34,151 nucleotides of DNA. Source: Prosthecodimorpha staleyi (GTDB lineage Bacteria > Pseudomonadota > Alphaproteobacteria > Rhizobiales > Ancalomicrobiaceae). The stretch lies in the NCBI RefSeq assembly GCF_018729455.1, contig NZ_JAHHZF010000020.1, positions 1-34,151 on the forward strand, read 5' to 3'. The notes beneath the pieces are model-generated. The model was given only the letters and a program-made list of their open reading frames with translations. It was not told the origin of the DNA and searched no databases. Of this stretch, positions 28,725 to 34,151 are shown one piece after another. The translations under genes were made by a program, and so were the position numbers. Within the stretch, counting starts at the first letter, position 1, and the number at the start of each line of letters is the position of its first letter.

Positions 28725-30877
28725 GCGAATATTTTGTGTTGTCTCGGATCACCTCGTTCCTGGTCAAGATCGCTTCGCGATGCAATCTCGATTGCAATTA
28801 CTGCTACGTGTATCACCATGCCGATCAGGGCTGGCGCGTTATGCCTAAGACGATGACGGCTGAGGTGCGGAGCGCTTTCGCATCTCGGCTTTCCGCTTAC
28901 GCGAAAGAAGCTGCTCTGAAGCGCGCTCTTGTCGTCTTTCACGGCGGCGAGCCGTTGCTGGCCGGCGTGAATGCTATTGTGGATTTCGCCGACGAGCTGC
29001 GCGCTGCGGTAGGGCCAACGGTCAAACTCGATCTAGCGATGCAGACCAATGGCCTGTTGCTCACCGATACCACGCTTGATGCGCTGGAGGCGGCGGACAT
29101 CTCTGTTTCGCTCAGCCTGGATGGTCCTCGCGTGGCCAATGATCTTCACCGGACAAGCCGTAAAGGTCGGTCAAGCTTCGACCGCGTCATGTCCGCCTAT
29201 CACTTACTTCAGCGGCGAAAGTCCATTTTTGCCGGTGTAATCGCTGTCATCGACCCATCGATCGCTCCTGACCAACTACTCGTGTTCTTTGATCAGCTGA
29301 AGCCTCCCAAGCTTGATTTCCTTCTTCCTGATGCGCACCATCGCCGTCCACCGCCAGGGCGCGAACAAAATCCTTCACAATACAAAGAATGGCTGATCCG
29401 GGCGTTTGATCTTTGGTTCGATCGTTATTCCCATTTGCCGGTACGAACGTTTGAGGCGCTGCTCGATGGCGTTGCTGGCCTACCGTCCGGTACTGACGCC
29501 TTTGGCTTCGGTGACGTTAATCTCTTATCGATCGAGACAGACGGCAGCTACCACGATCTGGACGTTCTCAAGATCGTGCGTGATGGGGCGACCGCCCTAT
29601 CCGGAACGGTTTTTGAGTCGGCAATATTAACGGTCGCGGCCTCGCCTGGGCTCGAAGCCCACAGGGCGCTGTTGCGCAAAGACGGCCTCAGCGACAAGTG
29701 CCTCAGCTGTACGGTGGTGGAAGTATGCGGCGGCGGATCCGTTCCACATCGTTATGACGGCGACGGATTCAAGAACCCGTCGGTCTATTGCGACGAACTG
29801 TTCTCTCTGATCTCTCATGTAAAGGCGCGCCTCGCTGACAGTGTAGTTGCAGGTCCAGAGGATCTAAGTTCCCGACTACCCGCAGATTTCGACTTGACAC
29901 GATTCGAATTAGCGGAGACTTCGGCTCCCGCCATGCAGATGCTGATCGACGACGCGCGCTCGACCTATCTCACTGCCTTCCGCTCCGCTCTCGAACATGC
30001 TTCACGGCTTCGTGGTCTTGCTGCGGCCGCTGTGAGGATCGTCGAGCGGGGCGAAGAAGTGCTCGCTCGGCTCGCGATCGAACCTGGCGTCATCGCCTGG
30101 ACGAAGGCCATGCTTGCTGATGCAGCAGGTTCAGTAGTGCACGATGTTGACGGCAAGCCCCTTCATGCTGACGCTGAGTACTTGACCGCGCTGGCTAGCC
30201 GACCAGAGAGCGTTGGAGTGGCGCTTGCGGTCGCAGAGAACGACCCATGGCTGCGCGCGCCTTTTGGCGGCCAGATCGAGTTCGAGCCGCAGATACTTGC
30301 AGCGACGGCCACGCCGTTGGTCCATGAAGCGCTCGAGATTGTGCGAGGGTGGCGGCCGGCGCTCGCCGACGAACTGATGGGCGCCTGTCGAGCCGTGCAG
30401 TTCGTTCGCGATCCGTCAGCGGATCCAGCGAAGATTGTTTCCTTTAGCGACGACTCAGTTCCCGGAGCCCTGTTCGTGTCGGTGTCGCAGGGCAACCGCC
30501 TGATCGATGCCTACGATCTCGCGGATTCGCTCATCCATGAACACCGTCATCAGAAGCTATACCTGCTGGAACGTTTTGGTCCGACGGTCAGCCCCACAGC
30601 TCCCCGGGTCGTCTCGCCATGGCGAGCAGATCTAAGGCCACCTTCGGGCCTCCTGCATGCCGTCTTTGTGTTCGTCGAACTCAGGCGATTCTGGACCCAC
30701 GTCCTCGAAGCTGGCCCTCCACATATGCGGAAACGTGCATTCAACCAGATCAAGGACACTGACCGTAACCTTGGGCTTGGCTTCGCCACGCTGCGAACGT
30801 GTAGCATGACCCCGCTGGGCGAAGCTTTGATCAGGGCGCTGGACGTGGCCACACGTCAAGAATTTGGAGCAGCCTGA
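28721..30877 (+). CDS. Radical SAM/SPASM peptide maturase (FxsB-like) fused to a HExxH domain
   Basis: A 718-residue protein with two parts. The N-terminal radical SAM domain (~10-300) has the iron-sulfur motif CNLDCNYC (Cys21, Cys25, Cys28), FHGGEPLL (73-80) for SAM binding, and an SPASM-type cluster (Cys327, Cys330, Cys336, Cys357). The C-terminal part (~400-718) carries HEHRH (606-610), a HExxH zinc-binding motif, in a mostly helical region like the HExxH proteins found beside FxsB maturases. The radical SAM part likely makes carbon-carbon cross-links in the precursor. The HExxH part may cleave or further modify it. The start is probably the TTG at 28721, overlapping the precursor stop; a GTG at 28736 is possible. 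The fusion is intact with all motif residues. Confidence 0.85.
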   Translation: MSEYFVLSRITSFLVKIASRCNLDCNYCYVYHHADQGWRVMPKTMTAEVRSAFASRLSAYAKEAALKRALVVFHGGEPLLAGVNAIVDFADELRAAVGPTVKLDLAMQTNGLLLTDTTLDALEAADISVSLSLDGPRVANDLHRTSRKGRSSFDRVMSAYHLLQRRKSIFAGVIAVIDPSIAPDQLLVFFDQLKPPKLDFLLPDAHHRRPPPGREQNPSQYKEWLIRAFDLWFDRYSHLPVRTFEALLDGVAGLPSGTDAFGFGDVNLLSIETDGSYHDLDVLKIVRDGATALSGTVFESAILTVAASPGLEAHRALLRKDGLSDKCLSCTVVEVCGGGSVPHRYDGDGFKNPSVYCDELFSLISHVKARLADSVVAGPEDLSSRLPADFDLTRFELAETSAPAMQMLIDDARSTYLTAFRSALEHASRLRGLAAAAVRIVERGEEVLARLAIEPGVIAWTKAMLADAAGSVVHDVDGKPLHADAEYLTALASRPESVGVALAVAENDPWLRAPFGGQIEFEPQILAATATPLVHEALEIVRGWRPALADELMGACRAVQFVRDPSADPAKIVSFSDDSVPGALFVSVSQGNRLIDAYDLADSLIHEHRHQKLYLLERFGPTVSPTAPRVVSPWRADLRPPSGLLHAVFVFVELRRFWTHVLEAGPPHMRKRAFNQIKDTDRNLGLGFATLRTCSMTPLGEALIRALDVATRQEFGAA

Positions 30878-30881
30878 GGCC

Positions 30882-31880
30882 ATGCAGGTCGCGCTTGATC
30901 GCTTACCCGACGACGACGCGCGGCGTCATGCAATCCTCCGGGACTATTTTTGCGATAAGGATGCCTCGGTGGTGCGGACGCCTGATAGCTGGTCGCTGAC
31001 ACTTTCCTGGCCCGGGGCTCCCGAACGACATATTGACCCAGATCTGGACGTCGGGCTGGATTGGTGGGGCGGTATTAGGCGCGAAGACATGGCGCTGGCT
31101 TGGCGCCGCGATGGGAGGCTGTTGCGATGCCTTTACGACAGCTGGACGCTTGCAAGTTGGGCGCATTGGCTCGAGCGACGCGGGCCTAACGCACTCGAAG
31201 CGGTCGTCATCCTCCATGTGGACGATCATCGTGACCTTGGATCGCCGCGCCTTGTCGACGAGGGGTCTACGTGGCGTGACCTTATCTCTGGCCGGGAGTG
31301 TGATCTGCGGGTTCCGACATCAATCATCGCGGCGATCGAGAGTGGTGCGATCGGAATGGGAAGCTTCATGACACCGTTTTTAGCGGTCGCGCCGCGTGCA
31401 GAGGTTCGGCACCTTTGCCAGCCTCCAAAGGCACTGCGAACGCAGGATTTCGAGATTCGACGCACTACCAAGCCCGACGATCTGTTGGAACCAGGCGCGC
31501 CACGACTGGACGTTGAACTCTTACTGGTCGCCCCGAGCTTAGGACCCGGGCAATATAGAATGACCCCGTCGATCGATGATTGGCTCTCCGGCATCGACGG
31601 GCGTCCAATCCTTCTGCATGTGGACATGGATTACTTCTGCAATCGCTTTGACGGCGACAGTGACTGGGCTTCCCGTGCCGAGCGGCTGGATCCGTCTCCA
31701 GAGGTGATCCATCGTAGGATCGATGACATCGTCGAAGCCTTAAACGCTCACGGGGTTGTTGAGCAGATCGAGGATGTCGTCGTTGCGTTTTCTCCGGGCT
31801 TCTTCCCGGCAAAGCTGTGGAGCCAAGCGGATGAAAGACTGACGCGAGGCCTAAGGCTCGATGGCAAACGTGCTGGCTGA
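30882..31880 (+). CDS. UPF0489-family protein, candidate peptide arginase
   Basis: A 332-residue protein with two metal-binding motifs of the ureohydrolase fold: HVDDHRDL, containing DxHxD (Asp114, His116, Asp118), and HVDMDYFCN, containing DxD (Asp248, Asp250). FSPGFFPAKLW near 303-313 is also typical of UPF0489. One characterised member, OspR, is a peptide arginase that converts arginines of a RiPP precursor to ornithine. The Arg-rich core encoded upstream makes the same reaction likely here, using Mn and releasing urea. It starts 4 bp after the maturase stop (ATG at 30882) or at an overlapping TTG at 30864. The acetyltransferase gene overlaps its end by 20 bp. Confidence 0.78.
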   Translation: MQVALDRLPDDDARRHAILRDYFCDKDASVVRTPDSWSLTLSWPGAPERHIDPDLDVGLDWWGGIRREDMALAWRRDGRLLRCLYDSWTLASWAHWLERRGPNALEAVVILHVDDHRDLGSPRLVDEGSTWRDLISGRECDLRVPTSIIAAIESGAIGMGSFMTPFLAVAPRAEVRHLCQPPKALRTQDFEIRRTTKPDDLLEPGAPRLDVELLLVAPSLGPGQYRMTPSIDDWLSGIDGRPILLHVDMDYFCNRFDGDSDWASRAERLDPSPEVIHRRIDDIVEALNAHGVVEQIEDVVVAFSPGFFPAKLWSQADERLTRGLRLDGKRAG

Positions 31881-32367
31881 CCACCGAATGTCCGCTACAA
31901 AACAACCACGAAAGCGGCGGGATGCTGAGCGCCTAAAGCGAAGCAAGACACGAGTGAAGCGTGAGCCGGTTTCGGCGGGCAAAGTCTATCTGGTTCCGAT
32001 GAGGGGCACAAAAGGGCGCGGCGGTGGTTCCGACGGAGAGGCTTGGCGCATCGAACACGATGGCCAAAGAGCTGGCCAAGTCTTCATTAATCTAGTCGTT
32101 TTGCCGCCAATTGGGCCCCACGCTTCGATTCAAATTTACCTGAATAAGCCGAGCCAAGGGCGTGGTATCGGCCGGATCGGCTATGCGCTGGCATGTGCTG
32201 CAAGCCGATACGACATAATCTACGCTCACATGCGGAAATCAAACTTGGCCTCGGTTCGAGCCGCGATCGCTGCCGGCTTTGTTGATGAGACTCCTGCGGG
32301 AGAGCAACAGAAGGTCATGGTCTGGCGGCGGACGTCAGCCCCGTCGCCAACCGCGGCTAGTGGATGA
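31861..32367 (+). CDS. GNAT-family N-acetyltransferase in the RiPP cluster
   Basis: A 168-residue protein with a basic N-terminal extension (~10-40, rich in Lys/Arg) and a GNAT core. IQIYLNKPSQGRGIGRIGYA holds the acetyl-CoA pyrophosphate loop QGRGIG, and MRKSNLASVRAAIAAGF is the typical last helix and strand. It would acetylate an amine. In this cluster an ornithine side chain made by the arginase, or the amino terminus of the product, is a natural candidate, and acetylation could also give self-protection. It overlaps the arginase gene by 20 bp and has TAAGG before the ATG. Confidence 0.75.
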   Translation: MANVLADHRMSATKQPRKRRDAERLKRSKTRVKREPVSAGKVYLVPMRGTKGRGGGSDGEAWRIEHDGQRAGQVFINLVVLPPIGPHASIQIYLNKPSQGRGIGRIGYALACAASRYDIIYAHMRKSNLASVRAAIAAGFVDETPAGEQQKVMVWRRTSAPSPTAASG

Positions 32368-32407
32368 GGACTGTCATTCGTCGCGGAGGGTAGGAAAGAG
32401 ATCCGTG

Positions 32408-33517
32408 ATGTTGACAGCGATCGTCATTCCTTGCCTGAACGAGCAGGTAGACATCCCGGCTGCGGCGCACTCGCTAGGCTTTGGCGTTGGCATCGCCGCT
32501 ACGCCTGATGACACGCTGCTTGTACTTGTCGACAACGGGTCAACGGACGGTACGCTCCGAGCGCTGGCAGCGATTAAGCGGGCGTCGCGCGCCGGCGCTG
32601 TCGCCGTCGTGCAAGAACGAGAACGGGGTTACGTACCACCGCGAGCGAAGGGGGTAGAGGTCGTCGCGCGCATTGCGAGAACGCGAGGCATCGCAGCATC
32701 CGAGGTGCTCATCCTCCAAGGCGACGCCGACACGCGCTACCATGGAGGATACGTCGACGCGTTCCGCAACGCGGCGGGCGCAGCAAGACGGCCAGCGCTA
32801 TTTGAGGGCCTAGCGCATCCGCCGCACCGATTTCTTAGGGAACATCCTGGATATCAGCAACTTGCAGACGCTGTAGACAAAGAGATGGCGCCGTTCCTGG
32901 TCGACGACGAGTTCGACGTCATCGTCGACGACAAAGTCTGCGGATATTCTCTCGCAAACTATCGTAAATGGGGTGGGCACAGGCGCGACTATAGGTCGAG
33001 TGGCAAAGAGATCTATGCCGAAACGTCACGACTGCTTCTGCGCGCGAAGCGCGCCGGTGCTGAGCATGTTCGTGTTGTCGGTGCTGTGGCAACGCCTTCA
33101 CGCCGCAAGATCCTGAGAAATCCGATTCGCCATTTCGCAACAGCAGGATTCCCGCGCGAGGAGGCTTGGTGGCGAGCATGGAGCAGTCGGTATGAAGGAC
33201 CCCGCGAGCTCTCCGCCTTTGAGCAGCAAGACGCGCGCACCGTCCTCAATTCAGCAATCAAAGCGCGCATGACTCATTTGCTTGCCTTGATGTCGGCATT
33301 GCCGCTGATGGTCGCGGGACCGGTGGAGATCGCCGAGGCTAAGCGCAATGAGCGTCTACACCCTTTGGTAGATCGCTTCCTGATTGACATGGCGGCTCGG
33401 CCTACTTCTTTTGATGTCCCCATTCTCTTCGATCTCGTGCTAGGTGCGGTCGATGCTTGGCAGGATTGGAACTCTGATACACGCATTCTCCTGCCCGTCG
33501 GTCATCAGCCGCAATGA
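32408..33517 (+). CDS. Family 2 glycosyltransferase
   Basis: A 369-residue GT-A fold enzyme. VIPCLNEQVDI at the N-terminus, LVDNGSTDGTL, and LQGDADTRY with a DxD-type metal motif (GDAD) are standard for GT2 enzymes. The remaining ~200 residues are a less conserved, Arg-rich C-terminal region without membrane segments. The reaction is transfer of a sugar from a nucleotide-sugar donor. Its place as last gene of the RiPP operon suggests glycosylation of the peptide or of a cell-surface group giving immunity. The ATG at 32408 has AGGAAAGAGA upstream. The 3' end converges on and overlaps the WGR gene by about 115 bp. Confidence 0.78.
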   Translation: MLTAIVIPCLNEQVDIPAAAHSLGFGVGIAATPDDTLLVLVDNGSTDGTLRALAAIKRASRAGAVAVVQERERGYVPPRAKGVEVVARIARTRGIAASEVLILQGDADTRYHGGYVDAFRNAAGAARRPALFEGLAHPPHRFLREHPGYQQLADAVDKEMAPFLVDDEFDVIVDDKVCGYSLANYRKWGGHRRDYRSSGKEIYAETSRLLLRAKRAGAEHVRVVGAVATPSRRKILRNPIRHFATAGFPREEAWWRAWSSRYEGPRELSAFEQQDARTVLNSAIKARMTHLLALMSALPLMVAGPVEIAEAKRNERLHPLVDRFLIDMAARPTSFDVPILFDLVLGAVDAWQDWNSDTRILLPVGHQPQ

Positions 33518-33809
33518 TGACAGACCCATCGCTGTACCCTCGTTGTCGCTTAAGGTTGGCCAACTGGCCGAGTGCCGCACGGGCGGCCGCAGCTGAGGGG
33601 TAGGCATCCGCCCTAACCCGCCCTTGCCGGCCAATCCTTCCCCATTCCCGGACCAGAACCCATTGGCCGAAAAGATCCCGCTCGACGCCGAGAACATAGA
33701 AGCGGTGCATGTTTCGCTCCGGTTCGACCCGGCGCAGGCAGAGCCGTTTAGCCGACGGACTCGTGACGCCATCCAGCCATTCCAAGAGGTCAAGCTGCAC
33801 CGCCGGCAT
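33402..33809 (-). CDS. WGR-domain protein
   Basis: A 135-residue protein dominated by a WGR domain: LCLRRVEPERNMHRFYVLGV, then FGQWVLVREWGRIGRQG with Trp56-Gly57-Arg58, then a helix PSAAAARAALGQLANLKRQR and YSDGSV. WGR domains occur in poly(ADP-ribose) polymerases and small bacterial proteins, and bind nucleic acid ends. The function of standalone versions is not established. The ATG at 33809 is preceded by GGGGGAGGG, inside the end of the resolvase gene, so the two are coupled. The last ~35 residues beyond the domain overlap the glycosyltransferase gene on the other strand and may be a run-on tail. Confidence 0.75.
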   Translation of the reverse strand: MPAVQLDLLEWLDGVTSPSAKRLCLRRVEPERNMHRFYVLGVERDLFGQWVLVREWGRIGRQGRVRADAYPSAAAARAALGQLANLKRQRGYSDGSVIIAADDRRAGECVYQSSNPAKHRPHLARDRREWGHQKK

Positions 33810-34151
33810 CAGGCCCTCCCCCATTCGATCCCGAGCTGAGATGGCGGTAGAGCGTGCCCCGCGACACGCCGAAGCGCTTCGCCACCTCGGCGGCGGTGAC
33901 ATCCTCTACCTTGAGCATGGCCCGCGCCGCGGCCACGTCCTTGGGCGTCATCTGCTTCGGCCGCCCACCCTTGCGGCCACGCCGGCGCGCCTCGGCGAGG
34001 CCTGCTTTCGTGCGTTCGCGGATCAACGCCCGTTCGAACTCGGCAATGGCGCCGAGGACATGGAAGACCAGCATGCCTCCCGGAGAGGCCGTGTCGATGG
34101 CGTCGGTCAGCGAGACGAAGCCGATACCCCTGCCCTTCAGCATCTCGGCGG
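33790..34151 (-). CDS. Serine recombinase, C-terminal part (continues from base 1)
   Basis: This is the remainder of the recombinase that starts at 306. Bases 34075-34151 duplicate the first 77 bases, so the new coding sequence is 34074-33790 (94 residues and a TGA stop). It contains the end of the catalytic domain (FHVLGAIAEFERALIRERT), the hinge with the basic RRRGRKGGRPK segment, and a C-terminal Hin-type helix-turn-helix (VTAAEVAKRFGVSRGTLYRH) that binds the recombination site. The 3' end overlaps the start of the WGR-domain gene by 20 bp, and that gene's ribosome binding site lies inside this one. Confidence 0.9.
   Translation of the reverse strand, partial: AEMLKGRGIGFVSLTDAIDTASPGGMLVFHVLGAIAEFERALIRERTKAGLAEARRRGRKGGRPKQMTPKDVAAARAMLKVEDVTAAEVAKRFGVSRGTLYRHLSSGSNGGGPDAGGAA
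34075..34151. repeat. Terminal direct repeat, right copy (circular overlap)
   Basis: Exact second copy of bases 1-77. Remove it when circularising. It falls inside the recombinase gene that runs leftward from 306 through base 1 into 34074. Confidence 0.93.

Overview
The window is a complete circular plasmid cut open inside a gene. Bases 1-77 and 34075-34151 are identical, which makes a circle of 34,074 bp, and a serine recombinase gene reads in frame across the join. High GC, an RPA-type (RepA) initiator with iterons, a MucR/Ros-type regulator, ArdC and a MOBQ relaxase point to an alphaproteobacterial host. The genus cannot be told from the sequence.

Backbone (about 7.0-28.3 kb). It holds a GRDP-like gene, a Phd/PemK-like toxin-antitoxin pair with a tyrosine recombinase, an OGG-like DNA glycosylase, antirestriction protein ArdC and a VbhA/Fic-like pair. 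Next come ParA with a ribbon-helix-helix partner, Rep, and an origin with five iterons, a perfect DnaA box and an AT-rich stretch. A coupling-protein/M48-peptidase operon diverges from a MobA/MobL relaxase across a probable oriT. A second tyrosine recombinase, a low-GC insert, a MucR-like regulator, a coupled four-gene operon ending in a DNA methyltransferase, and a ParDE-like pair complete it. No mating-pair-formation genes are present, so the plasmid looks mobilizable rather than self-transmissible.

Cargo (28.35 kb, through the join, to 6.95 kb). Two lower-GC modules flank the resolvase and a WGR-domain gene. Cargo 1 (28.5-33.5 kb) looks like a peptide natural-product (RiPP) cluster. It has a 60-aa precursor whose C-terminus contains three aromatic-X-Arg triads, a radical SAM/SPASM maturase fused to a HExxH domain, a UPF0489-type candidate peptide arginase, a GNAT acetyltransferase and a family-2 glycosyltransferase. 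Cargo 2 (0.6-6.9 kb) encodes two ComEC-like metallo-beta-lactamase-fold proteins, an E2-E1-JAB fusion (ubiquitin-like conjugation and deconjugation in one chain) and a patatin-like phospholipase. This resembles anti-phage modules but has no CD-NTase and no visible ubiquitin-like gene.

A regulatory feature no gene call shows: four runs of contiguous 7-bp repeats (consensus near GTWTRCC) lie upstream of the vbhA/fic pair, parA and rep. By analogy with the omega/delta system of plasmid pSM19035, the ribbon-helix-helix protein next to ParA may bind them as both centromere and operator, coupling partition, copy control and toxin-antitoxin expression.
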